Assembly: GCA_023397655.1 (NCBI GenBank)
Contig: JAEWTW010000012.1
Span: 119,802-183,801 of the forward strand
Direction: 5' to 3'
DNA length: 64,000 bases
DNA from: Bacillota bacterium
Lineage (GTDB): Bacteria; Bacillota; Clostridia; Christensenellales; SZUA-584
The notes beneath the pieces were generated by a model. The model saw only the letters and a list, made by a program, of their open reading frames with translations. It was not told where the DNA came from and made no database searches. Shown piece by piece: positions 9,353 to 18,304 of this stretch (position 1 is the stretch's first letter; every line of letters begins with the position of its first letter). The position numbers and the translations under genes are program-made.

Positions 9353-10591
9353 TTACTCCTGAGCTTCGCTCTGTTCCCGGACTTGCATGCCGTCAGAAAT
9401 GATGCTGACGTTGCTGACAATAACCTTTTCCCCTTCGTTCAGCCCGCTCAGTATCTCGATAGCGTTGGTGTTGGACAGCCCTGTGGCCACCGTCTTTTTG
9501 ACCGCAGCCCCGTTTTCCAATACATAGACATACGAAACGCCTTCCTCCGTTACAACGGACGATACGGGAACGATGACGTTCTGCGCACTGGTCACCTCAA
9601 TGGGCGCATTGGCGCTGAGGCCCGGCTTCAAGCCATCATCATTTTTGACGCTGATTTCTATCGGAAAGTATTCCCCCGTTGACACAGCGATGGGCGCAAT
9701 CAGCGTGATCGTACCGGTGTAGACTGTCCCCGGATAGATGTCCACAGCAATATCGACGCTCTGGCCTTCGGCTATCGACGGCAGCGCATCCTGCGACACC
9801 GTACCTTTCAGCTTGAGCGTGGACTCATTCGCAATGGTAAAGAGCGGCGCTCCGGGACCGGCCATCTCGCCGGTGCTGACATTTTTGCTGATAACCACGC
9901 CGTCAATCGGGCTGGTGATCGCGGCATTATTCAGCTGCAGCTTGATCAGCTCGATGCTGGCCTGCGCCACTTCCACATTTGCCTCAGTTGTTTCCACTGC
10001 GCCGCTGGCCGATGTACGGCTGGATTTCATCTGGGCAACCGCTGCCGAGCAGGTCGATACAGCATTGTTCGCCTGCTGCAGCACCATCGCAGCCTGTGTC
10101 AGCTCCGCGGCCGTTGCGGTCCCGGATGCGACGAGGCTGTCATACGTCGCCTTTGCGGCTGCCTGATTGGCCAATGCGGAAGTCAGGCTGTCCTTCGCGG
10201 TGCTGTAACCGGAAGATGCGGCGGATTTGCCGTTCTTAGCGGCTTTTACAGCCGTCTCCGCGGCATTCAGCTGCGCCTCCGCCTGTGCCAGCTGTGCGCT
10301 GAGCTGTGCTGTATCCAGCGTCGCCAGCGTATCGCCGGCTTTTACGCGGCTGCCGACCTCTACGTTGACTGCGGTCAGCTGGAAGCTGCCTCCCAGCTTG
10401 CTGGCGACATTGACGGTGCTGGACGGCAGCAGCACGCCGGTTACCATAACGCTGGAGTCCAGCGCCTGTTTTTCTGCAGTCACCGTCTTGATGGATACCG
10501 TCGTATCCACGCTGGCTGTGCAGCCCGCAAACATGGATACCGTCATCATGACTGCCAGAACTATAATCAAGTATTTATAATTACGTTTCAT
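9353..10591 (-). CDS. HlyD/MacA-type efflux adaptor lipoprotein
   Basis: About 412 aa. A signal peptide ending in a lipobox (VSMFAGC) predicts a membrane-anchored lipoprotein. The mature part has the adaptor layout: a lipoyl half near GSRVKAGDTLATLDTAQL, a long Ala/Gln-rich coiled coil (residues about 100-200), the second lipoyl half (ITSPIDGVVISKNVSTGEMA), a beta-barrel and a membrane-proximal domain (VVTEEGVSYVYVLENGA). I start it at the ATG at 10591 with an AGGGGG site upstream; an in-frame GTG at 10612 overlaps the preceding gene. It probably couples to the downstream ABC pair in the cytoplasmic membrane; no TolC-like partner is present, as expected for a Gram-positive. Confidence 0.87.
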   Translation of the reverse strand: MKRNYKYLIIVLAVMMTVSMFAGCTASVDTTVSIKTVTAEKQALDSSVMVTGVLLPSSTVNVASKLGGSFQLTAVNVEVGSRVKAGDTLATLDTAQLSAQLAQAEAQLNAAETAVKAAKNGKSAASSGYSTAKDSLTSALANQAAAKATYDSLVASGTATAAELTQAAMVLQQANNAVSTCSAAVAQMKSSRTSASGAVETTEANVEVAQASIELIKLQLNNAAITSPIDGVVISKNVSTGEMAGPGAPLFTIANESTLKLKGTVSQDALPSIAEGQSVDIAVDIYPGTVYTGTITLIAPIAVSTGEYFPIEISVKNDDGLKPGLSANAPIEVTSAQNVIVPVSSVVTEEGVSYVYVLENGAAVKKTVATGLSNTNAIEILSGLNEGEKVIVSNVSIISDGMQVREQSEAQE

Positions 10592-10608
10592 CTCTTCGAT
10601 CCCCCTGA

Positions 10609-11313
10609 TCACTGTATATGCACTTTTACCGTGGCGTTAAAGCCGGGATAAAGCGTCAGATCACTCGCGTTGTCTATCGATATCTTCACAGGCAGCAGCT
10701 GCGTTGTCTTGGAGAATGTACCGCTGGTGGTGATGTTGGAGAACATATTGAACAGCGAATTCGTGGCTTTGCCGATCTGCACCACATAGCCACTGAACGT
10801 CCGGCCCGGGTAGGCGTCTATGGTGATGTCCACCAGCTGCCCTTCCTTGATCTTGAATATGTCAGTCTCTTCGATGTTGGCCGTGATGTACATGTCGGAT
10901 ACCTTCGCCACCGTCGCGAGCGCCGTCCCGGGTGCCACCATCTCTCCGTTCACCACATTTGTCTGTATCACCATGCCGTCTATCGGCGCGGAAATCACGG
11001 ACTTGCTCGCAACCGAATCCGCCGCGCTGCTGAGCGCCGAGGAGCTTGTCGCGCTGCTGGTTACCAGCGTGCTCGTATCCTGATGCCCCAGCACCTGGCC
11101 CGCTGTCACCGCATCGCCCACGTTCACATTCCAGTCGGTCAGCTTGCCCGTCACCAGCGGATACACATCGATCATCTCCGTCATCACCTGAGCGTTCTCA
11201 GTGGTAAAGAAATGGGTCTCCTGATAGTTCATATTCCATATCGCAAAGCCGCCGCCCAGCACGACGAGCACCGCGAGCACGATGAGTATGATCTTCGACT
11301 TCTTCTTTTTCAT
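10609..11313 (-). CDS. Short HlyD-family membrane-fusion/adaptor protein
   Basis: 234 aa with an uncleaved N-terminal anchor after KKKKSK and a compact adaptor body: barrel-sandwich halves around TGKLTDWNVNVGDAVTAGQV and ISAPIDGMVIQTNVVNGEMV, then a beta-barrel (LVDITIDAYPGRTFSGYV). The coiled-coil hairpin is reduced to a Ser/Ala/Thr-rich stretch of about 30 residues. It overlaps the marR stop by 4 nt. Two adaptors in one ABC operon is notable; they may form a mixed periplasm-facing assembly or serve different steps. Confidence 0.85.
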   Translation of the reverse strand: MKKKKSKIILIVLAVLVVLGGGFAIWNMNYQETHFFTTENAQVMTEMIDVYPLVTGKLTDWNVNVGDAVTAGQVLGHQDTSTLVTSSATSSSALSSAADSVASKSVISAPIDGMVIQTNVVNGEMVAPGTALATVAKVSDMYITANIEETDIFKIKEGQLVDITIDAYPGRTFSGYVVQIGKATNSLFNMFSNITTSGTFSKTTQLLPVKISIDNASDLTLYPGFNATVKVHIQ

Positions 11314-11780
11314 TTGCTGTCACCTGCTTCGTTAAAATTATTCATAATGGGATTGTCGTCTCCACTATCTGTCGATATGTGTGCGAGCAGCTCGTTTAAA
11401 TCTGCCGTTACCCGTTCCATCAAACTCTCGGGCACAGGCTCCAGTACCTCGGAGAATACCTCGTTCGCAATGCCGAATATCTCCTTCACTTTTTTATGAA
11501 GCTCCTGCGTCCCCCGGATAATAACGCTGCGGCGGTCGTTCGGGTCGTTTTCCCGGACAACCATCTTCCGCTTCACAAGCCGGTCGATGATGCTGGTGAA
11601 CGAGCTGGAGGGTATCCCCAGCGTTCTGGCCAGTTCCGTCATGCGCGCTTCCTTTTTGAAATACAGCCGTGTCAGAATGAATATCTCCGTCTTGCTGAAC
11701 CCAAAATCCTGCAGCTTCGGGCTCATGGCTCTCATCATGATGATCTCAATCCTTCTCAGACATTCGTAAAACTCAATCAT
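11310..11780 (-). CDS. MarR-family transcriptional regulator, likely operon repressor
   Basis: 156 aa from the ATG at 11780 (GGAAAGAG upstream), the usual MarR length. The winged helix lies around residues 25-95: FSKTEIFILTRLYFKK, MTELARTLGIPSSSFTSIID and the wing KMVVRENDPNDRRSVII. An upstream in-frame ATG at 11876 lies inside the promoter and is excluded. First gene of the exporter operon, with a consensus promoter and a palindrome just downstream of it. This is the standard arrangement of an autoregulated efflux repressor whose ligand is exported by the pump. Confidence 0.9.
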   Translation of the reverse strand: MIEFYECLRRIEIIMMRAMSPKLQDFGFSKTEIFILTRLYFKKEARMTELARTLGIPSSSFTSIIDRLVKRKMVVRENDPNDRRSVIIRGTQELHKKVKEIFGIANEVFSEVLEPVPESLMERVTADLNELLAHISTDSGDDNPIMNNFNEAGDSK

Positions 11781-11830
11781 AATTTCTCTTTCCGGTTTCA
11801 TTCCTTTCGTCAGCAGATGGATATTACCAT

Positions 11831-11845
11831 ATCGAATATTTCGAT
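11831..11845. promoter_or_regulatory. Candidate MarR operator
   Basis: Perfect inverted repeat ATCGAA-TAT-TTCGAT located a few bases downstream of the predicted transcription start of the marR exporter operon. Position and symmetry fit a MarR-dimer operator that would block the polymerase. Binding is inferred. Confidence 0.55.
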
Positions 11846-11858
11846 TTCGGACTAGATT

Positions 11859-11886
11859 ATTATATACAATATACAAGCCGTGTCAA
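11859..11886 (-). promoter_or_regulatory. Promoter of the marR-exporter operon
   Basis: On the minus strand a perfect TTGACA (11886-11881) and a perfect TATAAT (11864-11859) are separated by 16 bp. Transcription would start near 11852, about 70 nt before the marR ATG. This supports the short marR start. Confidence 0.75.
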
Positions 11887-11995
11887 CAGTTTAACAGGCT
11901 GGTTCCGAAGTTCTTTGCGCAATCTGAAATACGCAAAAGATAACACCAGGGTGTTCAAGGTGAATTCAGCGAAAATAATGGATATGGCCAGCATC

Positions 11996-12027
11996 AAAAA
12001 GGCACCGTTACTGGTTGAAACGGTGCC
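11996..12027 (-). terminator. Intrinsic terminator of the polyferredoxin gene
   Basis: On the minus strand GGCACCGTT pairs perfectly with AACGGTGCC (9 bp, 9-nt loop) and is followed by TTTTT. It lies 40 nt after the stop codon of the NapH-like gene. Confidence 0.85.
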
Positions 12028-12066
12028 CATGGAAGACCAGAGGAGGATTGAGTCGGCTTAATTACT

Positions 12067-13359
12067 TCACTCAAACAACGCATGCTTGAAAACGCTGAAT
12101 TCCATCCCCTTGCTGAGTGCGGCTGTTTTTATTGTATTTCCAGCAGGGTAATCTTCCGGCAGTTCGAGCTTATTATAAAGCTCGCTCAGCGGCACCTGTA
12201 ACGCATCGCTGACCTCCTGCATGGTCATTGATCCTTTAATGTCACTGGGCGCGTAGCCATTTATCTCCGTATAGCTCTCTTCTCCGCCTTCCTCATGCAC
12301 CTCTTCATCGCCAGCCTCCAACTGTCCGCTGACGCCATCAGATTCGATATGTTCACTTTCGTCACCTGTTTCGATATGCACGTCCTCGGCTTCATTGTTC
12401 AGGAATCTGTTCGGAAGCAGCTGCATAGCTCCGGCAGCGGTTGCCACGCCGATGGGAACAAAGAACAGGGCCAGCGCCAGCAACGTTGCCAATACAGGGT
12501 GGAGTATTCTCCTTTTACCGAAGCCTGTATGCAAGGCCCCCCGGCTCGGGCAAACGTTGACACACTCGTTGCAGTTGATACATTCCATGTCTGTGATCTT
12601 CTCTTTTTTTGCGTCCATGATGTCCACGTTCATCGGGCAGGCTTTATTGCAAAGGCCGCATCGAATGCATTTTTCCTTATTAATGCGAACTGCATATGGG
12701 CTTGCTTTACCGATAGCGCCATAAAGCGCACCGACAGGGCAAAGGTACTTGCAGAAGAAACGATCATAGACGACCGAACCCAAAAGGGTAACCAGCAGGA
12801 CGATGAACCCCACAAGATAGGTGGTCATCAGCGCGTTGAAATCCGCCAGATGGCCGAGCGCATTGAACGGGTCGTATGGCGTAATCCACAGCTCCGCTGT
12901 AACCCAGGCCATAACGATGGTGATGCCCAGTACAACGAATTTCAAGTATCTGAGCACCTTGTCCAGCTTCCTTGGCAGCACCGGCTGCTTTTTAAACAGT
13001 TTGCGCCCAAGCTTACCAAAGAACTCCTGCAGCCCGCCAAAGGCGCATATCTGGCCGCAAAACGAACGGCGCATCACAAATGCCAGGCCGACAGTGACGA
13101 AGAATATAACGAACGTACCCAGAAAAATCTTTTTAACGAACGCACCAAAGGTGATAAATGCCAGGAGCGATTCGAGTCCGCCGTAAGGGCAGATTGCGTG
13201 TACAGAAGGTGCGGCATAGCCCAACACATGCAATGTGGTCGCGGAGATCACGAAAATGATCAGGCAGGCAAGCATAACCCATCTGAGAATTCGGGAAAAG
13301 ACCTGTGCGGCTTTCTCTTTTTTACCATACCTTGCGGAAAATTCAATAGTATTTTTCAT
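12067..13359 (-). CDS. NapH/CcoG-like membrane polyferredoxin with acidic C-terminal extension
   Basis: 430 aa. Several membrane spans carry Cys motifs typical of this family (CPYGGLES, CGQICAFGGLQEFFG, CKYLCPVGALYG). They are followed by two 4Fe-4S clusters, CIRCGLCNKACP and CINCNECVNVCP. Such proteins move electrons across or along the membrane. After one more span there is a Glu-rich segment (residues about 340-375) and a terminal domain starting MTMQEVSDALQVPLSELYNK. AGCAGGAGG sits 7 nt upstream of the ATG at 13359. The gene stands alone with its own terminator. Partner and physiological role are unclear; supply of low-potential electrons is possible. Confidence 0.85.
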   Translation of the reverse strand: MKNTIEFSARYGKKEKAAQVFSRILRWVMLACLIIFVISATTLHVLGYAAPSVHAICPYGGLESLLAFITFGAFVKKIFLGTFVIFFVTVGLAFVMRRSFCGQICAFGGLQEFFGKLGRKLFKKQPVLPRKLDKVLRYLKFVVLGITIVMAWVTAELWITPYDPFNALGHLADFNALMTTYLVGFIVLLVTLLGSVVYDRFFCKYLCPVGALYGAIGKASPYAVRINKEKCIRCGLCNKACPMNVDIMDAKKEKITDMECINCNECVNVCPSRGALHTGFGKRRILHPVLATLLALALFFVPIGVATAAGAMQLLPNRFLNNEAEDVHIETGDESEHIESDGVSGQLEAGDEEVHEEGGEESYTEINGYAPSDIKGSMTMQEVSDALQVPLSELYNKLELPEDYPAGNTIKTAALSKGMEFSVFKHALFE

Positions 13360-13755
13360 AATCATTCCTCCTGCTATTTCATGCATTAAATGTGGATTTT
13401 CAAGCGATCAGACGGTTTTCCGAAGCGCTGCATATGCTTCCAAACATCATCGCCTTTAACCTAAATGCCGTTACAATAATCGAGATGTTTTCTGCCATTA
13501 TTCAAAATAAATGTGTTGAAAAAGTGAGAGCTTATTAAGAGTCTTGTGAAAAATGATTCTTTAACGGTCTCCCTGATGAATTTCCAGTTCAGAAAGCGCT
13601 GCTGCCGCACAACACGGAATAACGGACAATCCCATTTTAAAACATAAGGATAACCAATCGAACGACTGAGATACTCTGGCTTTCGCTCGACCTTCCCCCA
13701 TTTATTTGCTGACTGGGCGACAATATCTCGTCTATTACATTTTGTTTACATCTTG
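13360..13755. other. Divergent intergenic region, no gene recognised
   Basis: About 400 bases between the polyferredoxin gene (minus) and the response regulator (plus). It must hold the minus-strand promoter, but no convincing hexamer pair was seen there. The plus-strand promoter at its right end is listed separately. No frame longer than about 60 codons is plausible. Confidence 0.4.
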
Positions 13756-13783
13756 TTGACCAATAAAATTTCTACCGTATGCT
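13756..13783 (+). promoter_or_regulatory. Probable promoter of the two-component operon
   Basis: TTGACC (13756-13761) and TATGCT (13778-13783) with a 16-bp spacer, about 45 nt before the response-regulator start. Confidence 0.5.
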
Positions 13784-13826
13784 AAAATTAATAGATATGC
13801 CAAAATCATTTCCTGGAGGTGAAAGC

Positions 13827-14489
13827 TTGTCTGCAAAAATACTTGTGGTGGAAGATGATAAAGCCATATCTGATTTAATTGCAATCAACCTTCAATATAC
13901 GGGATATGAATATACCGTGTTATCAAACGGTATAGATGCGGAAGAATTGCTCGAGCCCGACCACTCATTTGACCTTATTCTGTTAGATGTCATGCTGCCG
14001 GGCATTGACGGCTTTGAACTGATGGATCGGATTAAAAAATACAACATCCCGATTATTTTTTTAACGGCTAAAGCGGACGTTTCGTCCAAGATACAGGGGC
14101 TAAGAGGCGGGGCGGAGGATTATATCGTCAAGCCATTCGAGATGCTGGAGCTGCTGGTGCGCATAGAAAAAATACTGGAACGTACGGGAAAGCTGAATGT
14201 CATCTTGCATTTTAAAGACATCACCGTCAATCTGGACGATCACAGTGTCATGCAGGCCGGTGAAGAAGTCTCTTTAAAGCCTCTGGAGTTTGACCTCTTT
14301 GTCATGCTGGTGAAGTACAAAAACAGGACAATCCCGCGCGAGCGGCTGCTTAATGAAATCTGGGGCATGGACTTTGTCGGCGGAACACGGACCGTGGATG
14401 TCCATATCGCGCAGCTTCGCAAAAAGCTCAATCTGCACGATGAGATCAGATCAGCATCCAAAATCGGCTACCGTTTGGAGGAAGTATGA
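13827..14489 (+). CDS. OmpR/PhoB-family response regulator
   Basis: About 220 aa. Receiver domain with the acidic pair in VVEDDKAIS, phospho-acceptor Asp about residue 54 (LILLDVMLPG) and Lys in VKPFEMLELL. A winged-helix OmpR DNA-binding domain follows (LKPLEFDLFVMLVK, ERLLNEIWGMDF, TVDVHIAQLRKKL). I chose the TTG at 13827 because GGAGGTG lies 5 nt upstream; an ATG at 13779 would lie in the promoter -10 region. It overlaps the kinase gene by 4 nt (ATGA) and probably controls the lipoprotein and ABC cluster downstream. Confidence 0.92.
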   Translation: MSAKILVVEDDKAISDLIAINLQYTGYEYTVLSNGIDAEELLEPDHSFDLILLDVMLPGIDGFELMDRIKKYNIPIIFLTAKADVSSKIQGLRGGAEDYIVKPFEMLELLVRIEKILERTGKLNVILHFKDITVNLDDHSVMQAGEEVSLKPLEFDLFVMLVKYKNRTIPRERLLNEIWGMDFVGGTRTVDVHIAQLRKKLNLHDEIRSASKIGYRLEEV

Positions 14490-15865
14490 AACTGTGGCTG
14501 AAGATCTCGTTGATCTGCACCTCCGTATTGTTGCTTGTGGTCGGGCTTTGCAGCACATTACTCGTCCTCATTTCCAAAAACAATATGCTGCATCTGACCA
14601 TTGACAGCGCACTGACTGAGCAAGCCAGCTTACAGAGTTCTTTTCAAGGAATGATCGGCTTTTACGGCAAAGACGATATGTCTCCCGTCGCCAAGCACGC
14701 GCTGGCAAAATACTGGTTTTCACAGCTGGCTTCAAACACTTCGGTATTGATTATGGGAGATGAGACCGTCTATTCCGACATATCGATTCAACCGGAAAAG
14801 ATATTTTCGTTCGGACAAACTGGAAATCAGAATTATTATATAGGAACATCAAACGGCGCCCAGATACTGATAACGGGCGGAAGTATTGTGGTCCACTCCG
14901 ACGAATATCAGATATATACTGTCAGTGATCTCACACAAGTTTATAACAGCATCGATGAGATGGTTGTCGAATTCGGGGCTGTCAGCCTGGTTTGTATTGT
15001 TTTGGGTATGGCCTTGATCGTTGTTCTGGTACGATATGCGATCAAGCCTTTAAAAACGCTGGGGCAATCGGCACGGCGTATTGCGAAAGGCGACTATTGC
15101 GAACGCGCACCCATCAGCAATAAGCCGGATGAGGTTGGCACCCTGGCTCAGGATTTTAATGTGATGGCACAGGCTGTACAGTCTCATATAGACGATCTTA
15201 ACGAAAACGCTCACCGGCAGCAGCTTTTTATTGGCGGACTCACACACGAGTTTAAAACCCCGCTGACTTCGGTGATCGGACATTCCGAAACCCTCCTTTA
15301 TACGAAGATGCCTGAGGAAGTGGTCCAAAACTCACTGTCTCATATACTGGATGAATGCAGAAGGCTGGAAAGACTGACCCAGAAGATGCTGCGGCTGATT
15401 ACTCTTGAGGAGCACATCGAGCTGCCGGAGTCCTCCGTGCCTAATCTGCTGGAATCCGTAAAAAACAGTGTTGCCGAAACGCTCAGCAAGCACAATATCA
15501 AGCTGCATATAACATGCGAAATCAATACGCTTCCCATGGATTATGATTTGATGCAGAGCCTTTTGATCAACCTTATCGAAAATGCTGCCAAAGCCTCAAG
15601 CGAGGAGCAAACCATTGAATTGCGGGCTCAAGGCAACACCATCACCGTTGCCGACCACGGAGCAGGTATACCGGCTGAAGAAATTCCACGTATTTTTGAA
15701 CCTTTCTACAGGGTTGATAAATCCCGAAGCAGAAAATCAGGCGGTTCAGGGCTTGGGCTTGCATTGGTGAAGCGAATTGCCATGGCGCATGGTGCACAAA
15801 TAACCGTAGATAGTACCATTGGGAAAGGAACCTCTGTGAATGTCACATTTCCTGTTTACAAATGA
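14486..15865 (+). CDS. Sensor histidine kinase (HAMP, HisKA, HATPase)
   Basis: 459 aa. N-terminal membrane span, an extracellular sensing segment (residues about 35-165), a second span ending near ALIVVLVRYAIKP, then HAMP. The dimerisation domain carries the phospho-acceptor His254 in GLTHEFKTPLTSVIGHSE. The ATPase domain has the N box (LLINLIENAAKAS), G1 (VADHGAGIPAEEIPRIFEPF) and G2 (GGSGLGLALVKRI). Paired with the response regulator by a 4-nt overlap. The signal is unknown; the neighbouring ABC cluster hints at cell-envelope or peptide stress. Confidence 0.93.
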   Translation: MKLWLKISLICTSVLLLVVGLCSTLLVLISKNNMLHLTIDSALTEQASLQSSFQGMIGFYGKDDMSPVAKHALAKYWFSQLASNTSVLIMGDETVYSDISIQPEKIFSFGQTGNQNYYIGTSNGAQILITGGSIVVHSDEYQIYTVSDLTQVYNSIDEMVVEFGAVSLVCIVLGMALIVVLVRYAIKPLKTLGQSARRIAKGDYCERAPISNKPDEVGTLAQDFNVMAQAVQSHIDDLNENAHRQQLFIGGLTHEFKTPLTSVIGHSETLLYTKMPEEVVQNSLSHILDECRRLERLTQKMLRLITLEEHIELPESSVPNLLESVKNSVAETLSKHNIKLHITCEINTLPMDYDLMQSLLINLIENAAKASSEEQTIELRAQGNTITVADHGAGIPAEEIPRIFEPFYRVDKSRSRKSGGSGLGLALVKRIAMAHGAQITVDSTIGKGTSVNVTFPVYK

Positions 15866-15940
15866 ATTACATCTTCATGATTTCTTTTCATCCCTTTCAT
15901 TGCATGATTAAAGAAATTAAAAAGTGGAGAGGTACTCATC

Positions 15941-17434
15941 ATGAAAAAATCCATTATGATTGTTCTCGCGGTTCTGCTGCTGCTAGGCATGACGGCATGC
16001 CAAGCCACACCCGATAAGAATATTGTTATAGGAAAAAGCCTTGATGAAATGATTGACAAGGCAACAGAGACGCAAACGGCTGAAGAAACACAGGCACAGG
16101 GCAGCACGATTGCCCAAAAAACAGGTGCAAAAGACTCATATATGACAGAGTTGGTGGACGCACAGGGAAAGGTGAGCATTCACGTAAACGCAGATGTGCA
16201 AATTCCGGATGTTTCCGGTGTTTCGGTGCAAAGGGTCGGCAAGGGTGAATTCACTCAGGCGCAGGTGGATGTGCTCATGGATATGCTCATGAAGGGAGAG
16301 CCATTTTCCGGCGACGACTACAAGCTGACAAAGAGTGAAATTCAGCAGCAGATACTCGATCTCGAGGCGGCAGATTTCGATGACCCGTCGAATATCGACA
16401 ACGGCGGTAAAAAACGCGGCGAAACCTTCAAGGACGCAATGATTGAGCAATTACAGGAACAGCTGAAGACCGCCCCTGACACAAGCGAACGCATACCAAG
16501 CACAGGCCAGCTTGAACCCATGGATCCGGAAATAGATTTTGATACCGGCACCAAGCTTTATGCGCTGGCGCAATCCGACCAGGGCGGCTATGAAAGCTTA
16601 GGTGTATACAACTATAAGGACAGCCCTTTAAATATGATCAACTATACCTCGGAAAAGAACGGCTTTTCAAAAGACATGGGGTATTTCTGGACAAAGGAAA
16701 CAGTTGAACAGACTTCTTATACCAGCGTTGATGACATTGATAGTATTCCGGATGTAACAATAACTCAGGAGGACGCCAAAGCGCAGGCAGAGGCGCTGAT
16801 CAACGCATTGGGTGTCGAAAACATGGTGTGCTATTCGGCGGATAAGCTGTATGGTGGCAGCTTCGAGATGACCGTGGATGGATCAGAATATGTCAATCCG
16901 CGCAAATGCGTCTGGTTTCTGCGCTATGCGCGCAGCGTAGACAATGTCCCCGTCACATATACAGTATATGATTGCATGAAGGTGGAGGAAGATAACCAAT
17001 CTGCTCCATGGAGCTATGAGGACATGACATTTGCGATCGATGATTCCGGTTTTGTGGGCTTCACCTGGCGTTCACCTTATTCCGTGAGCGACACTGTCAC
17101 ACAAAACGCGAACCTTATATCCTTTGACGATGTAACCGATGTTTTTGAAACGATGTCCATGGCGGTTCATGCCTGGGATGGGTATGCCGAAGGCAGTCCA
17201 GACCTCAAGGCTGTGGACATTAAAGTCGATCATATCCAGTTTGGCCTGACCAGAATCACAGAGGAGAACAAGAGGGATTCCGGTCTGCTTATACCCGTGT
17301 GGGATTTCTTCGGCACGACAACGCAAATCATTGAACAAAATGGCCAATCAAGAGAGTTCGACGATGGGCCGATCCCGATACTGACCATCAACGCAATCGA
17401 CGGCAGTGTCATTAACAGAAGCCTGGGATATTAA
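15941..17434 (+). CDS. Secreted lipoprotein, DUF6034-like, function unknown
   Basis: 497 aa. Signal peptide with lipobox (LLLGMTAC), then a hydrophilic acidic body without membrane spans. GTGGAGAGG precedes the ATG. The sequence resembles the DUF6034 group of clostridial lipoproteins, an impression from memory. It follows the kinase by 75 nt and ends at a strong terminator, so it is probably cotranscribed with the two-component pair and could act as an extracytoplasmic accessory or target. No catalytic motif was recognised. Confidence 0.75.
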   Translation: MKKSIMIVLAVLLLLGMTACQATPDKNIVIGKSLDEMIDKATETQTAEETQAQGSTIAQKTGAKDSYMTELVDAQGKVSIHVNADVQIPDVSGVSVQRVGKGEFTQAQVDVLMDMLMKGEPFSGDDYKLTKSEIQQQILDLEAADFDDPSNIDNGGKKRGETFKDAMIEQLQEQLKTAPDTSERIPSTGQLEPMDPEIDFDTGTKLYALAQSDQGGYESLGVYNYKDSPLNMINYTSEKNGFSKDMGYFWTKETVEQTSYTSVDDIDSIPDVTITQEDAKAQAEALINALGVENMVCYSADKLYGGSFEMTVDGSEYVNPRKCVWFLRYARSVDNVPVTYTVYDCMKVEEDNQSAPWSYEDMTFAIDDSGFVGFTWRSPYSVSDTVTQNANLISFDDVTDVFETMSMAVHAWDGYAEGSPDLKAVDIKVDHIQFGLTRITEENKRDSGLLIPVWDFFGTTTQIIEQNGQSREFDDGPIPILTINAIDGSVINRSLGY

Positions 17435-17443
17435 CGCAATTTT

Positions 17444-17492
17444 AAGCAGGCAGACGGTTAAACGCAGAGCATAAGCCTCTGCCTGCTTTCTC
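17444..17492 (+). terminator. Intrinsic terminator after the lipoprotein gene
   Basis: AAGCAGGCAGA pairs perfectly with TCTGCCTGCTT (11 bp) and is followed by a pyrimidine/T-rich stretch ending in TTTTTT at about 17508-17514. It separates the two-component/lipoprotein unit from the ABC cluster. Confidence 0.75.
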
Positions 17493-17545
17493 CCACTCTT
17501 TTTTCTAAATAAAAACAGCTTTGTCTACAATAAGCAGGTAATTTA

Positions 17546-18304
17546 ATGATAACATACTCGGTTTCTTCAGATATTAGACGCGCTTTAAGCGCCAGGGGTT
17601 TCTTATTCGGAACAGTGGGAATGGTGCTGATGATCGCCATCTCATCCATCACCGCCATTGCCGCCATTCAGGGAGTGCTCCCCAACGGATTCCATGCGGA
17701 ACTGATACTGTCTGCGTTGACGTCGGATGACGTGACGCTGGTGCTGCCGATACTGTGCACACTTCCGTTTGCGGCAGCATTTGTGGACGATATCAAGAGC
17801 GGTTTTATCAAGCAATATCTGCCCCGGTCCGGGGTGTCTGCTTACATTAAAGGCAAGATTTTGGCAAGCGGTTTATCCGGCGGGCTCGTGCTCGTGGCAG
17901 GGCTGTTCATTGCCTACGGTATATCCGTGCTGGTATTCACACCAATGGAAGCTGCGCTGGGGCCGGATGAAACAGCGCAGCCGTATTTCGCGGAGATTCT
18001 TACCAAAGCGCTGACGCTTTTTCTCTCAGGCGCGTTCTGGTCGCTCACAGGCTTCACCATAGCCTCTGTGACCATGAGCCGCTATATGGCTTACGCGTCG
18101 CCCTTTGTACTGTATTATGTGCTGATTATAATGCATGAACGCTACTTTGCAGATTTCTATGTGCTGTATCCCAAGGAATGGCTGGCCATGTCCGAACCGT
18201 GGGTGCTTCAGAATCTGGGGGTCTGGATACAGCTGCTGATACTGTCCGCCGTCATCAGCCTGCTTTTTGGCATGACGGCGAAAAGGAGGCTGGGGAATGT
18301 TTAG
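17546..18304 (+). CDS. ABC-2-like transporter permease
   Basis: 252 aa, very hydrophobic, about six spans, starting MITYSVSSDIRRALSARGF. Weak resemblance to bacitracin/lantibiotic-immunity-type ABC-2 permeases. The ribosome-binding site (AGCAGG) is weak. Its stop overlaps the next permease gene by 8 nt, and the ATPase follows, so these three probably make one transporter. Substrate unknown. Confidence 0.75.
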   Translation: MITYSVSSDIRRALSARGFLFGTVGMVLMIAISSITAIAAIQGVLPNGFHAELILSALTSDDVTLVLPILCTLPFAAAFVDDIKSGFIKQYLPRSGVSAYIKGKILASGLSGGLVLVAGLFIAYGISVLVFTPMEAALGPDETAQPYFAEILTKALTLFLSGAFWSLTGFTIASVTMSRYMAYASPFVLYYVLIIMHERYFADFYVLYPKEWLAMSEPWVLQNLGVWIQLLILSAVISLLFGMTAKRRLGNV

